This document shows, piece by piece, positions 28,011 to 36,534 of a stretch of 64,000 bases of DNA (positions are counted from its first letter, which is position 1; every line of letters starts with the position of its first letter). The notes beneath the pieces were generated by a model. That model searched no databases. It was given only the letters and a program-made list of their open reading frames with translations, and was not told where the DNA came from. This stretch comes from Campylobacteraceae bacterium (lineage in GTDB: Bacteria; Campylobacterota; Campylobacteria; Campylobacterales; Sulfurovaceae): positions 1 through 64,000 of the forward strand of contig JAMOSL010000028.1 in NCBI GenBank assembly GCA_027063105.1. The letters run 5' to 3'. Both the position numbers and the translations under genes were made by a program.

Positions 28011-30092
28011 TTAACCGTTTCTCTTTGCAATAATTTCTTTTGCAACATTTTGAGGAACTTCATCATAATGGTCAAATTCCATAGCATAAGTAGCACGACC
28101 TTGAGTCATACTTCTTAGGTCTGTAGAATATCCGAACATTTCTGATAATGGAACAAATGCGTCTATAATCTTGTTACCAGATCTATCACCCATTCCACTT
28201 ACTTGACCTCTTCTTTTAGAGATGTCACCAATAACATCACCCATATAATCTTCAGGTACTTCAACTTCAACCTTCATTCTTGGTTCAAGAATAACTGGTT
28301 TAGCTTCTCTACAACCATCTCTAAAACCCATTGAACCAGCAAGTTTAAATGCCATTTCAGATGAATCTACATCATGATATGAACCATCATAAAGAGTTAC
28401 TTTAATATCTTCAATAGGATAACCAGCTTGGATACCTCTACCCATTGCTTCTGAAATACCTTTATTAACTGCAGGAATAAATTCTTTTGGAATTACACCA
28501 CCTTTAATAGAGTCAACAAATTCGTAACCATCACCTGCTTTTTGAGGTTCAATTTTAAGATATACATGTCCAAACTGACCTCTACCACCAGACTGTTTAG
28601 CATATTTATATTCTTTCTTAACAGATTCTCTAATAGTCTCTCTATAGGCAACTTGAGGTGCACCAATATCAGCTTCAACTTTAAATTCTCTCATCATTCT
28701 ATCAACAAGAATTTCAAGGTGAAGTTCACCCATTCCAGAGATAATAGTTTGACCAGATTCTTCATCTGTAGCTACTCTAAATGATGGATCTTCTTGAGCT
28801 AGTTTACCTAATGCAATACCCATTTTCTCTTGGTCAGCTTTTGTTTTTGGTTCAACAGCAACAGAGATAACTGGATCTGGAAACTCCATTCTTTCAAGAA
28901 TAACTCTATCTTTTTCACCTGCAAGTGTATCACCTGTAAGTGTACTTTTAAGACCAACAACTGCACCAATCTCACCTGCATAGATAGCATCAACTTCTTC
29001 TCTTTTAATGGCGTGCATCTTAAGAAGTCGTCCGATACGCTCTTTTTTACCTTTAGTTGTGTTATATACATAAGAGCCAGAATGAAGTACGCCACGGTAT
29101 ACACGAATAAATGTTAACTGACCAACGAAAGGATCAGTCATAATCTTAAATCCAAGTGCAGCAAACTCACCATCATCAGTAGACTCTACAATAACCTCTG
29201 TACCATCTTCATACTCACCTCTAATCTCTTCAACCTCAGTTGGAGCAGGGAGGTAATCAACAACAGCATCAAGAAGAGTCTGAACACCTTTATTTTTAAA
29301 GGCAGTACCACAAGTCATAGGAATCATAGAGATAGCTAAAGTTGCAGCCTTGATACCAGCTTTGATTTCATCTTCGCTAAGGGCTTCGCCCTCCATGAAT
29401 TTTTCCATCAACTCATCACTAGTCTCAGAGACTGCTTCTATAAGCTTTTCTCTATACTCTTCAGCGAGTTCTACCAAATCTTCAGGAATAGCAGTCTCTT
29501 CAAACTCTTGACCCATCAATGATTGATCATCATTCCAGATAGTTGCTTTCATTGTCACAAGGTTAATAATACCTTTGAAGTTCTCTTCAGCACCAATAGG
29601 GATTTGAATAGGAACAGCATTTGATTTTAGTCTTTCATTGATTTGTCTTTCAACTTCAAAGAAATCTGCACCAGTTCGGTCCATTTTATTAACAAATACC
29701 ATTCTTGGAACACGGTATTTGTTTGCTTGTCTCCAAACAGTCTCAGATTGTGGTTGAACCCCACCAACTGAACAAAATACTGCAACAGCACCATCAAGAA
29801 CTCTCATAGATCGCTCAACTTCGATAGTAAAGTCAACATGCCCAGGAGTATCAATAATATTAATCTGGTGACCTTCCCACTCACAAGTAGTTGCAGCAGA
29901 AGTAATAGTAATACCTCTCTCTTGCTCTTGTTCCATCCAGTCCATTGTTGCAGCACCATCATGTACTTCACCAATTTTATGAGATACACCTGTATAGAAT
30001 AAAATTCTTTCAGTTGTAGTTGTTTTACCTGCATCAATGTGAGCTGCGATACCAATATTTCTTACTTTATCAAGATTGTGACTTCTTCCCAT
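28011..30092 (-). CDS. fusA: Elongation factor G
   Basis: 693 aa, the usual length for EF-G. The GTPase motifs are complete: AHIDAGKTTTTERILFYTG, DTPGHVDFTIEVERSMR and NKMDRTGADF. Domains II-V follow, with the YRETIRE and SGGRGQFGHV blocks of domain IV and the EPRMKVEVEVPEDYMGDVIGD domain V segment. Drives ribosome translocation. Third gene of the str operon, 11 bp after rpsG. No tuf gene follows in this window. Confidence 0.98.
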   Translation of the reverse strand: MGRSHNLDKVRNIGIAAHIDAGKTTTTERILFYTGVSHKIGEVHDGAATMDWMEQEQERGITITSAATTCEWEGHQINIIDTPGHVDFTIEVERSMRVLDGAVAVFCSVGGVQPQSETVWRQANKYRVPRMVFVNKMDRTGADFFEVERQINERLKSNAVPIQIPIGAEENFKGIINLVTMKATIWNDDQSLMGQEFEETAIPEDLVELAEEYREKLIEAVSETSDELMEKFMEGEALSEDEIKAGIKAATLAISMIPMTCGTAFKNKGVQTLLDAVVDYLPAPTEVEEIRGEYEDGTEVIVESTDDGEFAALGFKIMTDPFVGQLTFIRVYRGVLHSGSYVYNTTKGKKERIGRLLKMHAIKREEVDAIYAGEIGAVVGLKSTLTGDTLAGEKDRVILERMEFPDPVISVAVEPKTKADQEKMGIALGKLAQEDPSFRVATDEESGQTIISGMGELHLEILVDRMMREFKVEADIGAPQVAYRETIRESVKKEYKYAKQSGGRGQFGHVYLKIEPQKAGDGYEFVDSIKGGVIPKEFIPAVNKGISEAMGRGIQAGYPIEDIKVTLYDGSYHDVDSSEMAFKLAGSMGFRDGCREAKPVILEPRMKVEVEVPEDYMGDVIGDISKRRGQVSGMGDRSGNKIIDAFVPLSEMFGYSTDLRSMTQGRATYAMEFDHYDEVPQNVAKEIIAKRNG

Positions 30093-30103
30093 AACTTAAT
30101 TCC

Positions 30104-30571
30104 TTACCATCTGTAATGAGCAAATGCTTTATTCGCTTCTGCCATTCTGTAAGTATCTTCTTTCTTTTTGAAAGCAGAACCTTTTTCTGTTGCAGCATCC
30201 ATCAATTCATTTGATAGTTTCTCCATCATAGTTCTTTCATTTCTTTTTCTAGCTGCGTCAACAATCCATCTAATACCTAATGATTGTTGTCTAACAGGTC
30301 TTACTTCTATTGGCACTTGATAAGTTGCACCACCAACTCTACGGCTTTTAACTTCCATAACTGGCTTAACGTTTTCCATAGCTTGGTTAAAGATTTCAAT
30401 ACCTTTTTCACCAGACTTTTCTTCAATTCTCTCTAATGCACCATACATAACTTTTTGTGCTGTACTCTTTTTACCATCTAGCATTACTGCATTGATAAAC
30501 TTTGTTAAAACTGTTGAACCATAAACTGGATCTGGGAGAACTGGTCTCTCTGGGGCTCTTCTTCTTCTCAT
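30104..30571 (-). CDS. rpsG: 30S ribosomal protein S7
   Basis: 155 aa. Starts MRRRRAPERPVLPDPVYGS and includes GGATYQVPIEVRP and RWIVDAARKR blocks typical of S7, which binds 16S rRNA of the small-subunit head. In many bacteria S7 represses its own operon by binding the rpsL-rpsG gap; here that gap is 109 bp, long enough for such an element, but I did not identify a matching fold. Confidence 0.98.
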   Translation of the reverse strand: MRRRRAPERPVLPDPVYGSTVLTKFINAVMLDGKKSTAQKVMYGALERIEEKSGEKGIEIFNQAMENVKPVMEVKSRRVGGATYQVPIEVRPVRQQSLGIRWIVDAARKRNERTMMEKLSNELMDAATEKGSAFKKKEDTYRMAEANKAFAHYRW

Positions 30572-30680
30572 TGATATTCCTTCAATCTTTTATAATCTAA
30601 AATGTTTGATTTACTCAAGTATTATCCCCTAAGGATTAATGATAATACCTGCCTACTCTCGACTCTACTAGTTCTAATAA

Positions 30681-31052
30681 TTATTTAGGTTTTTTAGTAC
30701 CATATTTAGAACGAGCAACTCTTCTGTTTGCAACACCTGAAGTATCTAATGCACCACGAACTATGTGATACTTAACACCAGGTAAATCTTTTACTCTTCC
30801 GCCTCTTACTAGAACGATTGAGTGTTCTTGAAGGTTATGACCTTCACCACCAATATATGAAATTACTTCAAATCCACTAGTCAATCTAACTTTAGCTACT
30901 TTTCTTAAAGCTGAGTTAGGTTTTTTAGGTGTAGTTGTATATACTCGTGTACATACTCCTCTTCTTTGTGGACAGCTTACTAAAGCTGGTGATTTTGATT
31001 TTTTAATCACTCTTTTTCGTTCTTTACGAATTAACTGATTTATAGTTGGCAA
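30681..31052 (-). CDS. rpsL: 30S ribosomal protein S12
   Basis: 123 aa. The near-invariant S12 segments are present: MPTINQLIRKERKR, CPQRRGVCTRVYTTTPKKPN with the lysine that decides streptomycin sensitivity (wild-type K), and GGRVKDLPGVKYHIVRGALD. First gene of the str operon with an AAGGAGA ribosome site just upstream. Its start is 55 bp from the polysaccharide gene on the same strand. Confidence 0.98.
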   Translation of the reverse strand: MPTINQLIRKERKRVIKKSKSPALVSCPQRRGVCTRVYTTTPKKPNSALRKVAKVRLTSGFEVISYIGGEGHNLQEHSIVLVRGGRVKDLPGVKYHIVRGALDTSGVANRRVARSKYGTKKPK

Positions 31053-31094
31053 ATCGTCTCCTTTTTTATGTATGGTAAATTAAAATAGTCAAAC

Positions 31095-31100
31095 ATTATA
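31095..31100 (-). promoter_or_regulatory. Candidate -10 element for the str operon
   Basis: Perfect minus-strand TATAAT 43 bp upstream of the rpsL ATG, in the short gap after the preceding gene. No good -35 at 17 bp, as often in this phylum. Confidence 0.45.
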
Positions 31101-31107
31101 GTAAAAC

Positions 31108-31836
31108 TTACTTCATTTTAACTGAATACTTTAGTATTTCAAGTAGAAAAAGTGGTGTAGATATGAAGTTTCGTCTCCATAATCTTCTAGGCTCTTTGAA
31201 AAATCTAGGTAGCCACTCTAAGTGCATATTAATCCAAAAATTAGATGGCCTCACAATTTTATTAGCATAAAAATCAAATACAGCACCTATAGATGAGGCA
31301 ATTTTGAAATTTAATTTATCTCTATTCTTATATAACCATTTCTCCTGTTTAGGTGCAGTCATTCCAATAAAAAGAACATCAGGAGTAAATCTATTAATTC
31401 GTTCTATAATCTCACTATTTTCATTTTCTGAAAAAGTATCTTTAAATGGAGGAGAGTAACTATCTATTCTTATATTTGGATATTCTTTAAATATTTTTTG
31501 TTTTATAATATTCAATGTATCTTGAGATGCACCCATATAAAATACTTTACCATTAATATTATTTAATAATTCTAATAAATGTTGATGTAAATTAGCACCA
31601 GCTATCTTTTTTATTTTTTTATTTTTTAATATTTTAGATGCTAGGATAATTCCACTTCCATCAGGTAGTAAAGTATCAGAATTATTCAAAGCTTTATAAA
31701 AAACCTCATCATCTTTAGCCACCACAAAAGAGTGTGGATTAATGGTATTAATAATCTGCTTTTTATCATTTAATTTTATACTTGATAGGTTATCAGTAAA
31801 AACTGAATATCCCATAATATCTATATTTTTATACAT
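31108..31836 (-). CDS. WecG/TagA/CpsF-family glycosyltransferase
   Basis: 242 aa from the ATG at 31836, which overlaps the previous stop by 8 bp; a reading from 31875 would overlap 47 bp and is less likely. Family features: GYSVFTDNL near the start, DEVFYKALNNSDTLLPDGSG, FIGMTAPKQEKWL, and the C-terminal GAVFDFYANKIVRPSNFW plus LEWLPRFFKEPRRLWRR. Enzymes of this family (GT26) add the second sugar, often ManNAc or ManNAcA, to a lipid-linked HexNAc, so it may follow the WecA-like step. It is the last gene of the polysaccharide cluster. Confidence 0.9.
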   Translation of the reverse strand: MYKNIDIMGYSVFTDNLSSIKLNDKKQIINTINPHSFVVAKDDEVFYKALNNSDTLLPDGSGIILASKILKNKKIKKIAGANLHQHLLELLNNINGKVFYMGASQDTLNIIKQKIFKEYPNIRIDSYSPPFKDTFSENENSEIIERINRFTPDVLFIGMTAPKQEKWLYKNRDKLNFKIASSIGAVFDFYANKIVRPSNFWINMHLEWLPRFFKEPRRLWRRNFISTPLFLLEILKYSVKMK

Positions 31837-32929
31837 TATGACTCTCTTTAAATATGTTAAGAAAATTCTTTTCAAATTTTCTTAGTGTAAAATGATTTAA
31901 ATATCTATCTCTACAATATATAGAAGTTTCTCTATTTAATAAAGTATTAACAGCTTGATTCAAAGCATTTTCCAGATTATCCAAATTATTTAAAATAATT
32001 CCACTTTTGTTATCTAAAATATATGGAATTGAACCTTCATCTGTAGATATGATAGGTATTCCATAAGATAAAGCTTCTAAAATAGTTAATGGAAAAGCTT
32101 CATTTTTATATCTTGTTGGAAACATAAATATATCACTTTTTTTAAATAAATCACTCTTCTCTTTTCCATTTATAAAACCATAAAAAACTACTTTTTTAGA
32201 TAAATCATTTTCTTCTAAATATCTAAAAAATTCCTCCTTATCATCATCATCTTGCCAACCACCAGCAAAATGATAATATATCCCTCTATCTTTAGTTTTA
32301 TTTGCTAATTCTAAAACAGAAAAATAGCCCTTAGACTTTATCATATTTGATAAATATAGTATATCAACTCTATCTTTTTTAACAAATTCTATATTATTTA
32401 GAATATTTTCTACACCATTTGGAAGATAATATACTTTATCAAAAGATTTAATCTTATTGAAATCAGAAAATAATATTGGGCTAAGAAGTATTAAATTAAC
32501 ATTTTTTATAAAAAAAGAGGTGAGTTTTAGATTTCTTTCTGAAGATGATACAAAATTATTAATTCCTTTTGTATGATAATGGTAATATATATTTACATTT
32601 TTAAATAATCTATAGATTTTCCATAATGATGATACAACTAAATCTCTATAAAATGCAACACCACTAATAGATGCTGTAAAATATATTTTATTAGGACGAA
32701 AAGATATTAAAGCCCATAGAATTTTAATATATAGCTCTATAACCAAATATATCTTTTTAATACTAATTTTACCAATATCACTTATAGTATCAGATGATTT
32801 AATAGTTATATAATAACAGTCGAATTCTTCATTTATATTTTGACTAGATGATATAAAATCTCCAACTTTAGATGCTCCATGAGCTGGTGGTGAGCGATGA
32901 AGAATGGATAATAATTTAATTTTTTGCAT
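31829..32929 (-). CDS. Glycosyltransferase, GT4-like (GT-B fold)
   Basis: 366 aa. The C-terminal half has the retaining GT4 pattern: a donor-site segment (YHFAGGWQDD), KVVFYGFINGKEKSDLFKKSDIFMFPTRYKNEAFPLTILEAL (E-x7-E-like motif at the nucleotide-sugar site), and YGIPIISTDEGSIP. The N-terminus (LLSILHRSPPAHGASKVGDF) is the acceptor side. Sugar and linkage cannot be told from sequence. Overlaps the preceding gene by 14 bp and the next by 8 bp. Confidence 0.85.
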   Translation of the reverse strand: MQKIKLLSILHRSPPAHGASKVGDFISSSQNINEEFDCYYITIKSSDTISDIGKISIKKIYLVIELYIKILWALISFRPNKIYFTASISGVAFYRDLVVSSLWKIYRLFKNVNIYYHYHTKGINNFVSSSERNLKLTSFFIKNVNLILLSPILFSDFNKIKSFDKVYYLPNGVENILNNIEFVKKDRVDILYLSNMIKSKGYFSVLELANKTKDRGIYYHFAGGWQDDDDKEEFFRYLEENDLSKKVVFYGFINGKEKSDLFKKSDIFMFPTRYKNEAFPLTILEALSYGIPIISTDEGSIPYILDNKSGIILNNLDNLENALNQAVNTLLNRETSIYCRDRYLNHFTLRKFEKNFLNIFKESHNV

Positions 32930-33932
32930 ATTTTGTTCCTAATATATGTAATAATTTTTTTTCAAACAGATAACTACTATTATTTATACTTTTTAATATA
33001 ATCTCTTTAATTAAAAATAGTTGTAGTATATTTAGTATATTATTATCAATTTGTGATAATATATAATCAATTAAATCAACATTATCTAATTTATTTAATA
33101 ATTTACCAACCATATAATGATATTTTATTAAATCAAAATATTCAATTCCATCTTCTATAAAATACTCAAAATCAAATATTGTATATTCTTCTTTATTTTT
33201 TATGATATTCCAAGGTGTAAAGTCACCATGTTCATATACTAGATTATACTTCTGTCTTGATATATTTATAATAGAATTAGTAACATCAAGATATTCTTTT
33301 AAATTAATATCTTCTTTTAAACTTCCTAATATACTATTAATTCTAGGATGTTCAGATAATGAGTATTTGCTATTTCTACCTCTACTAAAATCAGATAATA
33401 TATTCTTTAATTTTGAGCTTGATATATTATCAATAATACCATTTAAAGGTTTTAAAATTATAAATGGTATTTCGTTAAAAGTTGAATATAAAAGATACTC
33501 TTTAGATAAAATATCCATAGCATTCTTTTCATTTTTGATATGCTCTATACCTGTATTAGTAATAGGATATTTTAAGTAAGCAATAACTCTATACTTCTTA
33601 TCTTGAAGTTGAAGTACAACTTTATCTCTATCTGTTGCCAAATAGATTGATGATATTAAATTTTGATTTAATTTTTTTTCTAAAAAGTTTATAAACTTAG
33701 ATTTCTCATATAAATTTGTTTTATATAAAACTCTACTAAATATATTGAGTTTACTAAATAAAAAATTTAAAAAAAATTTAAAAAATTTACCATTCTTAGA
33801 AAAAGGATTATATAGATTAAAAGAGTTACTTGCTATTTGATTATTATCAATAGCTAAAAGTAATTTGGGATTATTTTTTGTTGGAATAGATACATATCTA
33901 TTTGATGAGGTAAAAAAATTAATATCTATCAC
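32916..33932 (-). CDS. APH-like kinase in the polysaccharide locus
   Basis: 338 aa. The C-terminal third has the catalytic loop of aminoglycoside-phosphotransferase/choline-kinase folds: H235-G-D237-F-T-P-W-N242 and then D254-F-E, the metal-binding 'DFG-like' position. The N-terminal part is weakly conserved. In this context it probably phosphorylates a sugar, lipid or small alcohol for glycan decoration, not an antibiotic. Start is GTG, fused to the previous stop as TAGTG. Function is inferred from fold and place only. Confidence 0.72.
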   Translation of the reverse strand: MIDINFFTSSNRYVSIPTKNNPKLLLAIDNNQIASNSFNLYNPFSKNGKFFKFFLNFLFSKLNIFSRVLYKTNLYEKSKFINFLEKKLNQNLISSIYLATDRDKVVLQLQDKKYRVIAYLKYPITNTGIEHIKNEKNAMDILSKEYLLYSTFNEIPFIILKPLNGIIDNISSSKLKNILSDFSRGRNSKYSLSEHPRINSILGSLKEDINLKEYLDVTNSIINISRQKYNLVYEHGDFTPWNIIKNKEEYTIFDFEYFIEDGIEYFDLIKYHYMVGKLLNKLDNVDLIDYILSQIDNNILNILQLFLIKEIILKSINNSSYLFEKKLLHILGTKYAKN

Positions 33933-34693
33933 TATTTAATCTTTATTTTAACTATGGTAAAAACTATCAATCTAAAAATATAAGAAAATATATTTTCAAT
34001 GGTAGATAATCCTGCATATTTTCTAGCTATATATCCCTCTCTTAACCTCTTAAAGAAAGGCATATTTCCACTAATTCCACCTAGCCTAAAATTAGTTAGA
34101 GGTTTATTTATATAATAAAATTTATTTTTATCCTTTAATAAAGATTTAAGTACAAATTGATAATCTGCATGAGATGCCAAATTAATATTATATATATGCT
34201 CTTTATACTCTTCATCTGAAATAAACATGGTTGGATGGCTAAATGTCATAGAGTAATATTTAAACTTTAATATAGAAGGATTGTAATTAAATCTTCTTCT
34301 CTCTTTACTCTCTAAAATATCATATCTATCTCCATGGAATATAGATTTATTGGGATTTTCTTGATATGCTTTAACAACCATTTCTATCGTATTAAATTCA
34401 TACCAATCATCACTATTAACCATACCGATTAATTTACCTTTGGCTAACTTAATACCTTTATTCATAGCATCATAGAGACCTTTATCTTCTTCACTAATCC
34501 AATAATTAATTATATCTCTATTATCTTTAATAATATCTATAGTTTTATCTGTTGAGCCACCATCTATAATTATATATTCAATATTTTGATAACTTTGTTC
34601 TTTTATACTATTTATAGTCTGCTGTAAATACTTTTCACCATTATATACAACTGTAATAATGCTTACTAATATATTATCTCTTTTCAAATTCAT
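33932..34693 (-). CDS. Family 2 glycosyltransferase (GT-A)
   Basis: 253 aa. Opens with VSIITVVYNGEKYLQQTINS, then YIIIDGGSTDKTIDII and MVNSDDWY, the two acidic motifs of inverting GT2 enzymes (the SDD holds the metal). The later segment HADYQFVLKSLL fits the acceptor site. The C-terminus is hydrophobic and likely binds the inner membrane. Acceptor and sugar unknown. Overlaps the next gene's end by 20 bp. Confidence 0.9.
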   Translation of the reverse strand: MNLKRDNILVSIITVVYNGEKYLQQTINSIKEQSYQNIEYIIIDGGSTDKTIDIIKDNRDIINYWISEEDKGLYDAMNKGIKLAKGKLIGMVNSDDWYEFNTIEMVVKAYQENPNKSIFHGDRYDILESKERRRFNYNPSILKFKYYSMTFSHPTMFISDEEYKEHIYNINLASHADYQFVLKSLLKDKNKFYYINKPLTNFRLGGISGNMPFFKRLREGYIARKYAGLSTIENIFSYIFRLIVFTIVKIKIK

Positions 34694-35903
34694 ATCCTTT
34701 TTTTATTTTTATTAAAAGATCACTGTTTTTTAATTTTCTATTTTTAGTAGATACAATAGTTCCTGCTGCCATCCATAATAATAGAAATTCAGCAGAATAT
34801 ATTGCATAAGAATTAATCATCCATAGCAATAAATATATTACAATATAATATCCACAAGCCCTAGTAATAATATTTCTTGAAGCAAAAATACCTAAATAGG
34901 CTGCCGGAAGTAAGATTAAGAGATGCAATGCCATCATTATAATTCCACCTTTCAATATCATTTGGAGATATCCAACTTCATTGGCCATTCTATTTGGATT
35001 ATCACCACCTAATCCATGTCTACGAGTATATTCAAAATATGGACTATAATATGTACCTGATGCACCTTTTCCTATAATTAATTGATAAGGTTCTAAATCA
35101 GCAAATAATTCAACAAATAAAAATGTTCTTGTATCTGTTTGTGCATCTTCATCACCTTCAACTTTTTCTATCATTTTATCTACTTGTGAAAGTAGCAACA
35201 TCATAAATATTAATATTCCAAATAAAACGGATATTTTTTTATACATTCCTACCTCCTTCTGTCTATAAAACTCAAATATCATAAATGATATAATCATTAA
35301 TATTAGCCCTAAATTTGCTCTTTGCCCAGAAAATATAGAATTTATTATAAACGCTAAAAGAGTTATATATGCTATTCGTTTATTTCGTTTATTATGATAC
35401 ATAGATGTCATAAATAAAATAGGTAAGAATACCATGTCTTTTGATATTCCAAAAATAAAATTCATACTATAAAATGGACTGCCTAATGTTAATATAGAAC
35501 CAATTAAAGATAGTGTTGATATAAAATCGAAAATCATTATCCAATTAAATATATTAAATCCAAATACAACCGCTAATGGACTCATCCATGCCCAACCAAT
35601 TAAAAAGTGCCCAAAAACTGTAATAAATGCTTGTGGATTTAAAGACAATGCTCTAAAAACTGTAATAAAACACCAACTAATTAATAAAAAAAACATCACT
35701 TTAAAATAAGTATTTGTATCAAAATTTTTAAAAGCTATTTTGAAAAAGAATATTAATAATAGAATACTAGATAAATTCATAAATAACATGCTAATTAATC
35801 TTATTATTCCACTTCCACCACCTGTAGCATTAAATATAAAAGCATTAATCATTGAACCAAACAGAATTATTTTAAGAGCTTGAATCCTATTTATTTTTAG
35901 CAT
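34674..35903 (-). CDS. O-antigen polymerase/ligase-like membrane protein (Wzy-type)
   Basis: 409 aa from the ATG at 35903 (MLKINRIQALK); a TTG 33 nt upstream gives a longer reading without support. About ten to eleven helices and one large periplasmic loop near residues 270-330 with GKGASGTYYSPYFEYTRRHG and the GDNPNRMANEVGYLQMILKGG segment, the position where Wzy and WaaL proteins carry catalytic Arg and His residues. These families share little sequence, so polymerase versus ligase cannot be settled. The setting between GT genes and a flippase favours Wzy. Confidence 0.72.
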   Translation of the reverse strand: MLKINRIQALKIILFGSMINAFIFNATGGGSGIIRLISMLFMNLSSILLLIFFFKIAFKNFDTNTYFKVMFFLLISWCFITVFRALSLNPQAFITVFGHFLIGWAWMSPLAVVFGFNIFNWIMIFDFISTLSLIGSILTLGSPFYSMNFIFGISKDMVFLPILFMTSMYHNKRNKRIAYITLLAFIINSIFSGQRANLGLILMIISFMIFEFYRQKEVGMYKKISVLFGILIFMMLLLSQVDKMIEKVEGDEDAQTDTRTFLFVELFADLEPYQLIIGKGASGTYYSPYFEYTRRHGLGGDNPNRMANEVGYLQMILKGGIIMMALHLLILLPAAYLGIFASRNIITRACGYYIVIYLLLWMINSYAIYSAEFLLLWMAAGTIVSTKNRKLKNSDLLIKIKKGYEFEKR

Positions 35904-36534
35904 AAAATCTTTTTTTGAGAAAACTAATAATATCAAAAATAGGTCTTATATTATTCTTCAAAAAGTTTTTAATAATTAAATATATATTTGGATTACATGC
36001 ATGTGCATCTTTTATTGGAACTCTCCAATTCGCTCCATAATGTTTTATAAGATATTTCTCTGATTCCTTAGGAATTTTAAATTTACTATCCATAAAATTA
36101 TAATCTACAATATCTATTAAATATTTCTCTTTTAACCTTTCATTTCCAAACTCTCTATATCCAAATAATTTTTTTCTAAATATATATATATCTATATACT
36201 CACCATTACGAATTAAGCTTAAAATATCATCTGCATATCGACCTATTGTAAAATTATTGTTTAAAAAAATATTTAAAATATTTAAAAAATCGTCTCTATC
36301 TTCATCTAAGATAGCTACATCTATGTCTTCATCATGGGTTATAAAATCATTTTCTCTAATAGCTCCGAGGAGTGTTCCATAAGCTAAGGTAAAAATAATA
36401 TTATGACTATCCATTATTTTTTGAAATTCTAATAAATTATCTTGTGCTATCTTTTTATCTATAAATTTTGAGCCTAATATAAATTTATAGGGTTCAAAAT
36501 TTATATTTCCTTTATTTGTTTTAATAATTTGCAT
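35887..36534 (-). CDS. LicD-like phosphotransferase
   Basis: 215 aa. The LicD/Fukutin-type nucleotidyltransferase motif is clear: LAYGTLLGAIRENDFITHDEDIDVAI, with the acidic D-E-D-I-D ligands, near residues 54-80. LicD proteins transfer phosphocholine, phosphoethanolamine or related groups from CDP-activated donors to sugars. The start ATG overlaps the stop of the upstream LicC-like fusion as TAATG, strong evidence that the two act together. Confidence 0.85.
   Translation of the reverse strand: MQIIKTNKGNINFEPYKFILGSKFIDKKIAQDNLLEFQKIMDSHNIIFTLAYGTLLGAIRENDFITHDEDIDVAILDEDRDDFLNILNIFLNNNFTIGRYADDILSLIRNGEYIDIYIFRKKLFGYREFGNERLKEKYLIDIVDYNFMDSKFKIPKESEKYLIKHYGANWRVPIKDAHACNPNIYLIIKNFLKNNIRPIFDIISFLKKRFYAKNK

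Noticed and set aside
28542..29117. Several open frames antisense or out of frame within fusA
   Set aside because: They are by-products of fusA codon use; amino-acid composition is not protein-like.
30572..30680. S7-type autoregulatory RNA in the rpsL-rpsG gap
   Set aside because: The 109-bp gap is long enough, but I could not find a pairing scheme similar to the known S7 target.
32916..33932. Aminoglycoside resistance gene
   Set aside because: Only the general APH kinase motifs match; the N-terminal half and the glycan context do not fit a resistance enzyme.
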